From Elusimicrobiota bacterium (GTDB taxonomy: Bacteria; Elusimicrobiota; Elusimicrobia; UBA1565; UBA9628), in assembly GCA_016212795.1 (NCBI GenBank), contig JACRDT010000015.1:62001-126000 (forward strand): a stretch of 64,000 nt of DNA. The letters are read 5' to 3'. The notes under the pieces are model-generated. The model had not been told where the DNA came from and searched no databases. It saw only the letters and a list, made by a program, of their open reading frames with translations. A program made the translations under genes and the position numbers. Of the stretch, positions 49,517 to 58,907 are shown in pieces. Position 1 is the stretch's first letter, and the number at the start of each line of letters is the position of its first letter.

Positions 49517-52360
49517 TCAAGGCCGGCCCCCGCGGCCGCCCTTCTCCAGGAGCTCGGCCCGGGCCTTGCGGATGCTCTCCCTCAGGTCCGGCCGGCCCCC
49601 CCTGCTCCCGGCCGACAGGGCCCGGTCGTAGACCCGCAGCGCGTCGCCGTACCGCTCCCGGCCGGCGTAGATCGCCCCGAGCGTCAGGTGGGCCGGCCAC
49701 AGGGCGCCGTCCAACTCGATCGCCTTCTCGAGGTCCGCGACGGCGCCGTCCGCCGCCCCCGAGGCGAACTCGCAGACGCCCTTGTCGCTCCAATAGACCG
49801 CGACTTCGGGATGCCTGCCGGCCAGGCCGGCCAGCGTCTGCGCGCACCGGCCGGGCTCGCCCAGCTCGCCGTAGAGCAGCCCGATGCGATGGAGCTGCTC
49901 GTCGGTGGGAGCGAGCCCGGCCGCGCGGTCAAGCAGCGCGATGGCTCCCCGGGCGTCGCCCAGGGCCCGCTCGAGCTCCGCCGATTCGACCAGGACGCCG
50001 GCGTCGTCCGGCGCGGCCTCCCGGAGCCGCGCCAGCGCCCCCCGCAATCCCCCGGGGTCGCCCAGCGCGCGCCACGCCTGCGCCGCCTGGCGCAGCCCGT
50101 TGGCGTCCAGTCCCAGGGCCTGCGCCCGCGCCAGCTCCGCCTTCGCCTTCTCACGATCCCCCTTCAGCGCCAGCGCGTGGGCCAGCCCGACCCTCAGGCC
50201 CGGCTGGTCAGGGCTCTGCGCCACGAGCTCCTCCGACCGCCGCAGCGCCCGCTCATAGGCCCCGAAATCGCGATAGGCCGAGGCGATCCGGGCGCGGTCT
50301 CCCTCGGAGGGCCCCGCCCCCTCCGCCAGCTCCAGCAGCCGCAGCCCCGTCCGGCGCTGCCCGGTCCGCCGGGCGAATTCCGCCAGATCGACGGCGCACC
50401 CCGCGTCGGGCATCGCCTGGCGCGACGCCGACTCCAGTACCCGCCGCGCCGCGGCGGGGTCCCCGACCTCCAGGAGCAGGCCCGCCATGAGCCGCTTGTC
50501 GGCGGCGCCGGATCCGCAGCCCTGCGCGGTCCGGAGCAGCGACGACGCGGCCTTGAGGTCCCCGCGGCGGACCGCCGACTGCGCCTCGCGCGCCCAGAAC
50601 CCGCCCTGGCCGACGACGCAAGGGGCCTCGGGCGCGGCGCGGCCCGGCGCGCCGGCCTTCCCCCCTTCCCCCGGGGCGATGACGCCGCGATAGTGGCGTA
50701 CCAGCGAGAACGACGCGGCCGGCTCCCGGAGGAGCGCCAGCCGGGCCCGGGCCGCGTCCTTCTCCCCCAGCGCGGCGTGGGTCAGCGCCAAGCCGACCAG
50801 CGTCCCGACGGCCGACGGGTCGAGCCTGAGCGCCTCCGTGAAGCAGCGCTTCGCGTCGACATGCCGCCCCGCCCTCCGGTAGGCCTCGCCCAGACAGCCC
50901 AGGCCGGCCGACCAGCGCCGCTCGGGATGGCCGCTGCGCGAGCGCGTCCACACGTTCTCCCTGACGGCTTGGACGAAATCCCGCCTCCGCCGGTCGAGGC
51001 CGGCCGACTCGTCCGGGAAGTCCCCGATCAGGCCCTCGAACAACGCCACCGACCGCTCCGAGAAGCCCGGCCCATCCAGAAGGCTCTCCCAGACCGCCAG
51101 CAGCGCCCTGTCCCAGAACAACCCCTTGTCAGGCGCCTGGGAGCGTCCGGCCAGGCCCGCCCAGCCCGCCGCGCGGCGCTCCACCCACGCCGCGTCCGCC
51201 TCCCGCGACAGGGCGGCCGGCAGGCTCCGCCGGGCATCCCTCGCGACGGCGCCCGCCGCCGTGACGGACGCCAAGGGGTCGCAGTACCGGTACCAGTGGA
51301 CGTCGTCGAACAGCTGCCCGTCGTTCCTGGCGCCGGGCGCCGCGGCCTCGAAAGCGGCTTCGATGTCCGCCAGGATCGCCCCCTCCTCCCTCGCCAACCG
51401 CCGGATCATGTCGTTGCAGGCCGCGTCGAGCGCCGCGACGGCCCGATAGCTCGAGCGGGCCCCGGCCTTGTCGCCCAGCCGTTCCAGGGCCCGCCCCGCG
51501 AAGATCGGCCCGAGAGGGTCGTCGGGCCGCGACGCCGCGTAGAGGCGGAACCCCTCCGCGGCGGCGCGGTAGTCCCCCCGCCCGAACGACGACCACGCGG
51601 CGGCGAAGCGGGCGTCGCCCAGCGGCAGCGGCGCGGCCGGCGGCAAGCCCAGACGGTAGGGATAGGTGCACAGCACGAACGGCACGCCCCTCTTCCCGGC
51701 CGAGCGCGCCATGGCGCGCAGCGTCCGCTCCTGGAGGCCGCCGTCCGCCCGGCGGCGGGCCGCGGGGCCCTCGCCGCCCGCCGCGGACCAGGTCCGGCGC
51801 CCGATCAGCCTCCTCAGCTTGAGCGCGGCCAGCCCCTTGAGCCGCGGGGGTCCGGCCGCGGGGGCGGTGTCGTTGTTGGCGTTGAGCCGGATGACGAGGT
51901 CCGGGTCGTAGCCCAGGATCTCCTCGAGCACCAGGGATTCCCGGTAGCTGTCGTAGGAGCCCATCCCGCAGTTGATCACCTCGACCTTCCGTCCCGGGAA
52001 CAGGCCGGAGAAGATCTCCTCGAGCGTCGCGGCCGCCCGGCCCCGGCCCTGGGGCGCGCCCTCCACCCTGGTCACGGTCCACTCCGCGGCGACGGATCCC
52101 CCGATGACGAACACCCTGAGCGTGCCCGCCGGCTTGGCCTTGGCGAAATCCCGGGAGTGCGCCCGGCGCCGCTGCGCGGTCATCAGCGGGGCGCCGTCCG
52201 GCCCGGCCTTCTCGGCGAAGAACGGCCGATAGATGTCGAAGTACCAGTAGTCCTCGTCCTCCTCGGCCGCGGCCGAGACCCGCGCCTCGATGCCGCCGCC
52301 GGGGGCGCCGGCGTCCGCCCGGGCGAGGAGGGCCAGCAGCAGGAGCCACGCCGGGGTCAT
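49517..52360 (-). CDS. SGNH-hydrolase-like and TPR-repeat exported protein
   Basis: 947 residues, signal peptide (AWLLLLALLARADA). Residues about 80-375 form an SGNH/GDSL-like domain: VFVIGGSVAAEW with Ser89 as candidate nucleophile, NCGMGSYDSYRE (Gly block), VIRLNANND (Asn block) and FDDVHWYRYCD with the Asp/His pair near 353. A TPR-like insert lies within it (about 230-290). Residues 470-947 are TPR repeats. Related proteins modify or de-acylate envelope glycans. Last gene of the lspA-like/xylFGH operon, so it may be co-expressed with sugar uptake; the substrate is unknown. Confidence 0.72.
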   Translation of the reverse strand: MTPAWLLLLALLARADAGAPGGGIEARVSAAAEEDEDYWYFDIYRPFFAEKAGPDGAPLMTAQRRRAHSRDFAKAKPAGTLRVFVIGGSVAAEWTVTRVEGAPQGRGRAAATLEEIFSGLFPGRKVEVINCGMGSYDSYRESLVLEEILGYDPDLVIRLNANNDTAPAAGPPRLKGLAALKLRRLIGRRTWSAAGGEGPAARRRADGGLQERTLRAMARSAGKRGVPFVLCTYPYRLGLPPAAPLPLGDARFAAAWSSFGRGDYRAAAEGFRLYAASRPDDPLGPIFAGRALERLGDKAGARSSYRAVAALDAACNDMIRRLAREEGAILADIEAAFEAAAPGARNDGQLFDDVHWYRYCDPLASVTAAGAVARDARRSLPAALSREADAAWVERRAAGWAGLAGRSQAPDKGLFWDRALLAVWESLLDGPGFSERSVALFEGLIGDFPDESAGLDRRRRDFVQAVRENVWTRSRSGHPERRWSAGLGCLGEAYRRAGRHVDAKRCFTEALRLDPSAVGTLVGLALTHAALGEKDAARARLALLREPAASFSLVRHYRGVIAPGEGGKAGAPGRAAPEAPCVVGQGGFWAREAQSAVRRGDLKAASSLLRTAQGCGSGAADKRLMAGLLLEVGDPAAARRVLESASRQAMPDAGCAVDLAEFARRTGQRRTGLRLLELAEGAGPSEGDRARIASAYRDFGAYERALRRSEELVAQSPDQPGLRVGLAHALALKGDREKAKAELARAQALGLDANGLRQAAQAWRALGDPGGLRGALARLREAAPDDAGVLVESAELERALGDARGAIALLDRAAGLAPTDEQLHRIGLLYGELGEPGRCAQTLAGLAGRHPEVAVYWSDKGVCEFASGAADGAVADLEKAIELDGALWPAHLTLGAIYAGRERYGDALRVYDRALSAGSRGGRPDLRESIRKARAELLEKGGRGGRP

Positions 52361-52389
52361 CGCGAGCCGCCGGTCGGCTGGCCGGCCAT

Positions 52390-53517
52390 TCAGTTTCGGG
52401 AAAGCCGGACGTCCATCCACACGGCCAGGGCCAGGACCGCGCCGCGCGCGATGTACTTGTACTCCGGCGAGACCGCCAGGAGCGTCATGCCGTTGAGCAG
52501 GCACGTCATGATGAGCGCGCCGAAGAGCACGCCCAGGGTCGTACCCCTGCCCCCCTTGAGGCTCGTGCCGCCGATGACGCAGGCCGCGATGGCGTCGAGC
52601 TCCATGAGCTCGCCCACCGTGGTGGTCGACGCCCCCGAGTAGGCGGTCTGCATGAACCCCGTCACGGCCACGACCGCGCCCAGGACGGCGTAGGCGGCCA
52701 CGATGACGCGGTCGACCGGCACCCCCGAGATCACCGCCGCCTCCTCGTTGCCGCCGATGGCGTACAGGTAGCGGCCGAAGGGCGTGTGCTCGGTGACGAC
52801 GAAGACCGCCAGGGCCACCAGCCCGAGCACGACCACGGTGAGCGGCACGCCCCGGTACTGGTTCATGACCACGACGAAGAGCAGCATGAGCTGGCCCGTC
52901 AGGAAGAGCTTCAGGAACAGCGTCTCCCCGTCCGGGACCTCGAAGCCGAACTCCCGGCGCCGCGCCGCGGCCTTGAGCTTGGCCCACGCGACGGCGGCCA
53001 GGCACGCGGCCGCCAGCCCGTAGCCCGCCGGGCGGGGCAGGTAGTAGGTCGTGAGCAGCGAGTAGAGGTTGGCCTGCCCGCCGGCCGCCACGGGCACGGT
53101 GGCGTTCCTGATGACGAGCCAGAAGGCGCCCTTGAAGACGAGCAGCCCGCCCAGGGTGATGATGAAGGCCGGCATGCGCTCCCTGACGATGACCGCGCCC
53201 ATGAGCGTCCAGAGCCCGACGGCCAGCGCCATCCCCAGGGCCATGGCCAGGGGCGAGGGCCAGTGGTGGCGGAACACCAGCACGCTGGCCACGCCCCCGA
53301 TCAACCCCACGCCGCTGCCCACCGACAGGTCGATGTGGCCGGGCAGGATGACGAGGAGCATGCCCAGCGCCAGGGTCGCGGTGACCGCCAGCTCGATCAT
53401 CATCATGGACAGGTTGCGGCTGCTCAGGAACTGGGGCGACATGACGGAGAAGAACGCGCCGATCAGCAGGAGCGCGATGAGCAGCGAGAAATCCCGGAAC
53501 GACGCCGATCTTTCCAT
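52390..53517 (-). CDS. xylH: D-xylose-type sugar ABC transporter permease
   Basis: 375 residues with about 10 membrane helices. The family signature IDLSVGSGVGLIGGVASV, TLGGLLVFKG and GRYLYAIGGNEEAAVISGVPV match RbsC/XylH-type permeases, and a long central loop (about 160-200) is typical of XylH. It forms the membrane channel with XylG as the ATPase. Three bases after the xylG stop. Confidence 0.88.
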   Translation of the reverse strand: MERSASFRDFSLLIALLLIGAFFSVMSPQFLSSRNLSMMMIELAVTATLALGMLLVILPGHIDLSVGSGVGLIGGVASVLVFRHHWPSPLAMALGMALAVGLWTLMGAVIVRERMPAFIITLGGLLVFKGAFWLVIRNATVPVAAGGQANLYSLLTTYYLPRPAGYGLAAACLAAVAWAKLKAAARRREFGFEVPDGETLFLKLFLTGQLMLLFVVVMNQYRGVPLTVVVLGLVALAVFVVTEHTPFGRYLYAIGGNEEAAVISGVPVDRVIVAAYAVLGAVVAVTGFMQTAYSGASTTTVGELMELDAIAACVIGGTSLKGGRGTTLGVLFGALIMTCLLNGMTLLAVSPEYKYIARGAVLALAVWMDVRLSRN

Positions 53518-53520
53518 AGG

Positions 53521-55059
53521 TCAGGCCGCCGCCGGCCGGTGGCCCAGGGCGGCCGCCATCAGGGCCTCCTGGGTCGCCTCCCCCCGCCGGAACTCGCCTC
53601 CGACGGCGCCTTCGTGCAGCATGATGACGCGGTCGCTCATGCCCATGAGCTCGGGCAGCTCGCTCGAGACCAGGACCACGGCCTTGCCCGCGTCGGTCAG
53701 CCGGTTGACGATCTCGTACACCTCGAGCTTGGCGCCCACGTCGATGCCCCGCGTGGGCTCGTCCAGGAAGACCACCCGGGGTTCGGTCTGCAGGGCCTTG
53801 CCGATGACCACCTTCTGCTGGTTGCCGCCGGAGAGGCTCCCGACCCTGGCCTCGAGCCCGGGCGCCTTGACTCGCAGGGACTCGAAGACCTCGCGGTTGG
53901 CCCGGGTCTCGGCCGGGGCGTCCACCAGGCCCGCGGCCGTCATCCGGCCGATGGCCGAGAGCGACAGGTTGAAGCCCACGCTCTGGTCCAGGACCAGGCC
54001 GTAGCGCTTGCGGTCCTCGGTCACCAGGGCCAGCCCCCGCCGCAGGGCCTCGCCGGGCCCCCCGTTCCAAGGCCGGCCGGCCAGCTCGACCGAGCCGGCG
54101 GCGCGGCGGCCCAGGCTGCCGAAGAGGTGCATCAGCAGCTCGGTGCGGCCCGAGCCCATCAGCCCCCCGATGCCCAGGACCTCGCCGGCGCGGGCCTCGA
54201 ACGACACGCCCTTGAGGAGCGGGGCCCCCTCGGCGTCTACCACGTCGAGCCCCCGCACCGCCAGGAGCGTCTCCCCCGGCCGAGACCTCCGGCGCGGGAA
54301 GAAGTCCGCGATCTCGCGGCCCACCATGTGGCGGATGACCTCCGCCTTGTCCGTCCTCGACGCCGCGAGGGTCGCGACCGTGCGGCCGTCGCGCAGGACC
54401 GTGATGCGGTCCGCCAAGGCGAAGACCTCGTCGAGCTTGTGGGAGATGTAGACGCAGGCGATGCCGCGCCGGCGCAGGTCGCGCAGGATGTCGAGGAGGG
54501 CCGCGACCTCGGCGCCGCTCAGGGCCGCGGTCGGCTCGTCGAGGATGAGGATGCGCGACTCCTTGCGCAGGGCCTTGACGATCTCGATGAGCTGGCGCAG
54601 CCCCATGCCCAACGAGCCCGCGCGGGCGTAGCAGTCGAGCTTGACGCCGAAGCGCTCCATGAGCCGGGCCGACTCGTGGTAGACCCGGCCCCAGTCGATC
54701 AGGCCGGCCGCGGTGGGCTCGGCCCCGAGGAAGATGTTCTCCGCGACGGTCATGGCCGGGACCAGGGCCAGTTCCTGGCAGATGACCGCGATGCCCGCCG
54801 CCTCGGCGTCCGCCACGCCGCCGAAGGCCGCGGGCCGGCCGTCCACGGACAGCGCGCCCTCGTAGTGCCCGTGGGGGTGGATGCCGGCGAGGAGCTTGAT
54901 GAGCGTGGACTTGCCCGCGCCGTTCTCGCCGCAGAGCGCGTGGATCTCCCCGGCCACGAGGTCGAAGCTCACCCCGTCGAGGGCCTTCACGCCCGGGAAG
55001 GACTTGGTGATGCCCTCGGCCTTCAGGATGGGGGCGGCGGCCACGGGGGCGGCGGCCAT
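53521..55059 (-). CDS. xylG: D-xylose-type sugar ABC transporter ATP-binding protein
   Basis: 512 residues with two fused ABC domains, as in XylG/RbsA/MglA. The first has Walker A GENGAGKST, Q-loop area CQELALVPAMTV, Walker B RILILDEPTAAL, while its signature reads SLGMGLRQ (degenerate LSGGQ, usual for this family). The second has LSGGNQQKV and FLDEPTRGIDVG; its Walker A is degenerate (GLMGSGRTE). It powers sugar import. The start overlaps the xylF stop (TGATG). Confidence 0.92.
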   Translation of the reverse strand: MAAAPVAAAPILKAEGITKSFPGVKALDGVSFDLVAGEIHALCGENGAGKSTLIKLLAGIHPHGHYEGALSVDGRPAAFGGVADAEAAGIAVICQELALVPAMTVAENIFLGAEPTAAGLIDWGRVYHESARLMERFGVKLDCYARAGSLGMGLRQLIEIVKALRKESRILILDEPTAALSGAEVAALLDILRDLRRRGIACVYISHKLDEVFALADRITVLRDGRTVATLAASRTDKAEVIRHMVGREIADFFPRRRSRPGETLLAVRGLDVVDAEGAPLLKGVSFEARAGEVLGIGGLMGSGRTELLMHLFGSLGRRAAGSVELAGRPWNGGPGEALRRGLALVTEDRKRYGLVLDQSVGFNLSLSAIGRMTAAGLVDAPAETRANREVFESLRVKAPGLEARVGSLSGGNQQKVVIGKALQTEPRVVFLDEPTRGIDVGAKLEVYEIVNRLTDAGKAVVLVSSELPELMGMSDRVIMLHEGAVGGEFRRGEATQEALMAAALGHRPAAA

Positions 55060-56102
55060 CAGCGCTGGTAGACGTCCTCGCGCCGCCTGAAGCCTTCCTT
55101 GATGACCGTCGCGTCCATGTTCTCCTTGGTGACCGTCACCACGTCGAGGAGGATGGCCGGGACCCGCACCTTGCCGTTGAAGACGGCCTGCGTGGCGACG
55201 ACGGGCTTGCCCTTGGCCAGGCGCACGGCGGTCTCGGCCGCGCGGCCGGCCAGGCCCGAGATGGACTTGTAGATGGTCATGGCCTGGGTCCCGCGCACCA
55301 CGCGCTGGCAGGCGGCCAGCTCGGCGTCCTGCCCGGTCACGATCACCTTGTCGGCCAGGCCCTCCTCCATGAGCGCCTGGATGGCCCCGCCCGCGGTCCC
55401 GTCGTTGGCGGCGGCCACGGCGTCGAACTCCCTGCCGAAGCGCGTGATGGCCGCGTTGACGATCTTCTTGGCGTTCTCGGGCTTCCAGTTCTCGGCCCAG
55501 TCCTCGTGCACGACCTTGACGCTGCCCTTGTCGATGTAGGGCTTGAGGACCTCGTCCTGGCCCTGCTTGAAGAGGTGGGCGTTGTTGTCCGTCTTGGCGC
55601 CGAAGATCCGAACCAGGCGCATGGTCTTGCCGGGCTTGAGCCTGCCGACGAGGAACCGCCCCTGCTCCGCGCCGACCTTGACCGCGTCGAAGGAGATGTA
55701 GAGGTCCGGGTCCGAGCCCGTGATGAGCCGGTCGTAGGCGATGACCGGGATGCCGGCCTCGTGGGCCATGTCCACGGCCTTGGCCATGGCCGCCCCGTTG
55801 TGGGGCACCACGATGAGGACGTCCACCTTGTTGGACAGGAGGGCCTGGACGTCGGCGATCTGCCGGGTGTCGTCGGAGTTCGCGGCCTGGACCAGGATGT
55901 CGGCCCCGAGGGCCGTCACCTTGGCGACCAGGAAGTCGCGGTCGGACTGCCAGCGCTCTTCCTTGAGCGTGTCCATCGAGACGCCCACGAGGACCTTGCG
56001 GCCCGAGGCCTTGGCCTCGGACAGGTCCCCCCGGCCGAGGACCAGGCCGGTCACGACGCTCACGGCGCAAGACAGCGCGACGAGCGTCACCCGCCACTTC
56101 AT
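55059..56102 (-). CDS. xylF: D-xylose-type periplasmic sugar-binding protein
   Basis: 347 residues. Signal peptide (VALSCAVSVVTGLVLG); no lipobox. Periplasmic-binding-protein type 1 fold with family-typical VGVSMDTLKEERWQSDRD, PVIAYDRLI, DNNAHLFKQGQ and AAANDGTAGGAIQAL, all close to XylF. It captures the sugar and delivers it to XylH. Specificity for xylose is inferred from family resemblance. The ATG overlaps the stop of the LspA-like gene (ATGA). No xylose isomerase or kinase gene lies nearby. Confidence 0.88.
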   Translation of the reverse strand: MKWRVTLVALSCAVSVVTGLVLGRGDLSEAKASGRKVLVGVSMDTLKEERWQSDRDFLVAKVTALGADILVQAANSDDTRQIADVQALLSNKVDVLIVVPHNGAAMAKAVDMAHEAGIPVIAYDRLITGSDPDLYISFDAVKVGAEQGRFLVGRLKPGKTMRLVRIFGAKTDNNAHLFKQGQDEVLKPYIDKGSVKVVHEDWAENWKPENAKKIVNAAITRFGREFDAVAAANDGTAGGAIQALMEEGLADKVIVTGQDAELAACQRVVRGTQAMTIYKSISGLAGRAAETAVRLAKGKPVVATQAVFNGKVRVPAILLDVVTVTKENMDATVIKEGFRRREDVYQR

Positions 56103-57793
56103 GATTGTTTGCCTTCCTTAGGCCCGAACCTCTGGTTGAACGCGTCGACGAAGCGCCCGATGACGGCGCTCCCCAGGAGGATGCCGACCGAGAACAGCAC
56201 CGAGAAGATGAGCAGGTACCACGCCGGCATGGGGATGGCGTCGTAGCCGGCCATCGTGGAGTACACGAAGGCCACCGACCCCAGGACCGGGAGCGCGAAG
56301 TACTTCCAGAGCTTGAAGCTCATGGGCTTGCCGGACTCCCCCGAGAGCCGCGCGGCCTTGAGGAAGTCCAGCCCCATCCAGAGCAGGGGCATGCCCAGGA
56401 AGATGAAGAGGTCGGCGATGTTGGCCCGGCCGCGGCCGAACGGGATGAAGTCGATGACGCGGCCGTTGAGGATGCCCTCGACGCCGTTGCCGAACCCCGA
56501 GGCGACCAGCGCGGCGCTCAGGATGCCGATGAGTCCCAGGACCTTGCCGACCACGGGATCCTTTCCGGCCAGGTCGCCGCCGTAGCGCTTGTCGTTGACG
56601 CCCATGGGGAAGGTGGCGATCCACAGCGCGGCCTTGACCACGGCGCCCAGGACCCGGTGCCTCTTGCACCACGCGTCCAGGCCCCCGAAGAAGGGCTTGG
56701 AGGAGTGCGCCAGGGAGGTGAAATAGGCCGCCCCGGCGATGTTGAGCGGGATGGTCAGCTTCATCATGAGCACCCGGAAGGGGACCATGTCGTGGTAGAC
56801 GATGGGCAGGCCCATGGTCAGGAACATGTACTTCACGCCCCAGTCCAGCAGGGTGAAGAGCGCGGCCATGAGCGCGACGCGGGGCACCCACGCGCCGGGC
56901 TTGAGAGGGCCCTCTTGCGGCGGCCCGCGGCCGTCGTCCCGGAAGCCCCGGGCCGCGCGGCGGTAGTGCGTCACGGCCGTGGTCGCGAGGTTGAACGCCA
57001 CGCCGGCGACCGCGGGGACGATCCAGGTGCCGGTGAGCGCCGCCAACGCGGACATGCCGACGGCCTGCCCCAGCCACAGGAGGGTGGCCGGCCGGGTGAG
57101 GGCGCCGCGAAGGCGGGCCGGCAAAGGGATCGGGGCCTTCCGGGCGTCCGCCGCGGCGGCGGCCGGCCGGCCGAGGGCGGAGCCCGGGTCCGCGGGTCCT
57201 TGCTCGGGGGCGGCCACGGCCGGGCCGCCATCGCCGGGCTTGGCCTTGAGCGCGTCGAAAGCCTTGGCGGACTCGGCCTTCGCCTCGGCCTCGGGCGTGT
57301 CCGGGCTCGCCAGGACCGGGACGCTCTGCGCGGCGCGGTCAAGGGTCTGCCCAGCGCCGACGCGCTCGAGCGCGGGCGTCCCCACCTGGTCGACGCCAGG
57401 GAGAGCGGACGGAGCGGGCGCCGGGGCCTTGAGGCTCGCGGACAAGGTCGCCAGAGGAGAGACCGGGGACCGCGGCGCCAACGCCGTGGCTGGGAGGATG
57501 GCCGCGGCCTTGACCTCGACCGCGCCTCCGGCCTCGACCGAGGGAGCGGCGAGGATGCCCGCCACGCCCGGCGTGAGGGAAAGGGTCCCCGCGTTAGACA
57601 CAGAGCCACGGACCGCGCCGCCGCCGGTCCAGGCCTGGACCGGTCCGTAGGAGACGGGCGCTCCGGCAGTCTGGAGCGGGACCCGCTGGATCGTCTGCGC
57701 GGCGGCTTCGTAGCACGCCACGCCCGGAGAGAGGATGATCACCGCGGACGCGACCGCCGACGCCACGGCCTTCTCGAAAATCGATTTCTTCAT
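56099..57793 (-). CDS. Signal peptidase II (LspA)-like protein with long secreted-type N-terminal extension
   Basis: 564 residues. N-terminal signal peptide (AVASAVASAVIILSPGVA), a Pro/Ala-rich extension (25-195), a hydrophobic pair (about 200-250), then an LspA-like domain (about 260-550). In it LLDWGVKYMFL, GFGNGVEGILNGRVIDFIPFG and ANIADLFIFLG match conserved LspA boxes, including both catalytic aspartates (VIDF and NIAD). Ordinary LspA has about 160 residues, so this is more than three times as long. It may process lipoproteins or be a divergent paralogue. The ATG lies 6 nt after TATGAT. Translationally coupled to xylF. Confidence 0.78.
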   Translation of the reverse strand: MKKSIFEKAVASAVASAVIILSPGVACYEAAAQTIQRVPLQTAGAPVSYGPVQAWTGGGAVRGSVSNAGTLSLTPGVAGILAAPSVEAGGAVEVKAAAILPATALAPRSPVSPLATLSASLKAPAPAPSALPGVDQVGTPALERVGAGQTLDRAAQSVPVLASPDTPEAEAKAESAKAFDALKAKPGDGGPAVAAPEQGPADPGSALGRPAAAAADARKAPIPLPARLRGALTRPATLLWLGQAVGMSALAALTGTWIVPAVAGVAFNLATTAVTHYRRAARGFRDDGRGPPQEGPLKPGAWVPRVALMAALFTLLDWGVKYMFLTMGLPIVYHDMVPFRVLMMKLTIPLNIAGAAYFTSLAHSSKPFFGGLDAWCKRHRVLGAVVKAALWIATFPMGVNDKRYGGDLAGKDPVVGKVLGLIGILSAALVASGFGNGVEGILNGRVIDFIPFGRGRANIADLFIFLGMPLLWMGLDFLKAARLSGESGKPMSFKLWKYFALPVLGSVAFVYSTMAGYDAIPMPAWYLLIFSVLFSVGILLGSAVIGRFVDAFNQRFGPKEGKQS

Positions 57794-57799
57794 ACGTCT

Positions 57800-57805
57800 A
57801 TCATA
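57800..57805 (-). promoter_or_regulatory. -10 element, probable leaderless promoter of the LspA-like/xyl operon
   Basis: TATGAT on the minus strand, 6 nt before the ATG at 57793. Confidence 0.45.
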
Positions 57806-57920
57806 CATCCTGTCCCCCGGCCGCTCATTGGGCCCTCTAGGGCAGAAAAGCCGCGGGAAAAGGCCCAGGCTCCCGGGCCCTTGTGGCCTACCGCAATGAT
57901 GCGGCGGGACGATTTTGGGG

Positions 57921-57926
57921 TATAAT
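57921..57926 (+). promoter_or_regulatory. -10 element of the repeat-protein gene
   Basis: Perfect TATAAT, 38 nt before the ATG at 57965, which has a GAGAGGTGG site. Confidence 0.5.
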
Positions 57927-57964
57927 AGAAAGAGACGGAGATTCGATCCCGAGAGGTGGCTCAG

Positions 57965-58822
57965 ATGCGCAGACCGGCTGTCTTGATGTCCGCGACCCTT
58001 TTCGTTCTGGCGCAGGGCTCGTCCATGGCCCAAGCTCCCGAGGCTCTCCGACTGAGCCCGGTCGACCTGAGGGCCGCCTATGACGCGCTGACGACCCAGG
58101 CCGGCCAGGTCCGCCAAGACGTGGCCGCTCGCCGCCGGCGCAACGCCGCCCTCCGCCGCGCCATGATCGCCGACCGCAACGCCCTTCCCGAGACCTGCAG
58201 CAACCTGCCGGTCGTGTATATCCGCAACGGCGACATCTATAAGAACAACAGCCAACTCGGCCGCAACGCGAACAACTTCAAGGCCAACTGCGACGGCTCC
58301 GTGGCGTGGTCGAGCTCCTACGGCGAGCTCTTCCTGGACTCCAAGGAACTCGCCTCCCGAATCAACACCTACGACCTCTCCTGGTACGGCGACACCGTGG
58401 TCTGGACCGATACGAGCGGCGAGCTGCGCAAGCACGCGGCGGGCGCGACCAAGGGGATGGGCCGCGTCTCGACCTACGCCTTCCTGCGCTACACCGGGGA
58501 CGTGGTATGGCGGGATTCCTGGGGAGACCTCCACCGCAACGACGACAAGCTCGGCCGGGTGAGCGTGTTCAAGGCGGCCGAGCGCACCGGCGACGTGGCC
58601 TGGACGGACTCCTACGGCAACCTCTTCAAGAACCACGACCCGCTCGGCCGCGCCAGCGAGTTCCGCATCGCGGACCGGACCGGCGACGTCGCCTGGAAGG
58701 ATTCCTTCGGCAACCTCTTCAAGGGAACCAAGGAAGTCGCCAGGTACCCGAGCGGCTGGGAACTGCGCGAGGACGGGGTCCTCATCTGGCGCGACAGCTC
58801 GGGCTACTACCATTACGAATAG
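57965..58822 (+). CDS. Exported seven-repeat (beta-propeller-like) protein
   Basis: 285 residues, signal peptide ending near QGSSMA/Q. After a helical stretch (25-75) come seven units, about 31 residues apart in the most regular part, built on GDVAWTDSYGNLFKN: a Trp-Asp strand and a Gly/Asn-Leu strand. This pattern fits a small beta-propeller. Two cysteines (ETCSN and ANCDG) may close a disulfide near the first repeat. No enzyme motif. Propellers of this kind often bind sugars or proteins; the target is unknown. Confidence 0.7.
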   Translation: MRRPAVLMSATLFVLAQGSSMAQAPEALRLSPVDLRAAYDALTTQAGQVRQDVAARRRRNAALRRAMIADRNALPETCSNLPVVYIRNGDIYKNNSQLGRNANNFKANCDGSVAWSSSYGELFLDSKELASRINTYDLSWYGDTVVWTDTSGELRKHAAGATKGMGRVSTYAFLRYTGDVVWRDSWGDLHRNDDKLGRVSVFKAAERTGDVAWTDSYGNLFKNHDPLGRASEFRIADRTGDVAWKDSFGNLFKGTKEVARYPSGWELREDGVLIWRDSSGYYHYE

Positions 58823-58907
58823 GCGAAGCCGCGGGTAGCCTCACCCGGCCGGCCTTCCCCGCCGCGACCAGCGCCTCAGGTGACCGTCAGGTTCGATAAG
58901 CTGGCCA

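Noticed and set aside
49517..54070. Apparent 1517-residue protein joining the SGNH/TPR protein to upstream sequence
   Set aside because: The upstream part is an out-of-frame reading of xylH and xylG. The ATG at 52360 opens a signal peptide.
53521..56097. Apparent 858-residue protein joining XylG to upstream sequence
   Set aside because: The first 345 residues are an out-of-frame reading of xylF. The true XylG start is at 55059, overlapping the xylF stop.
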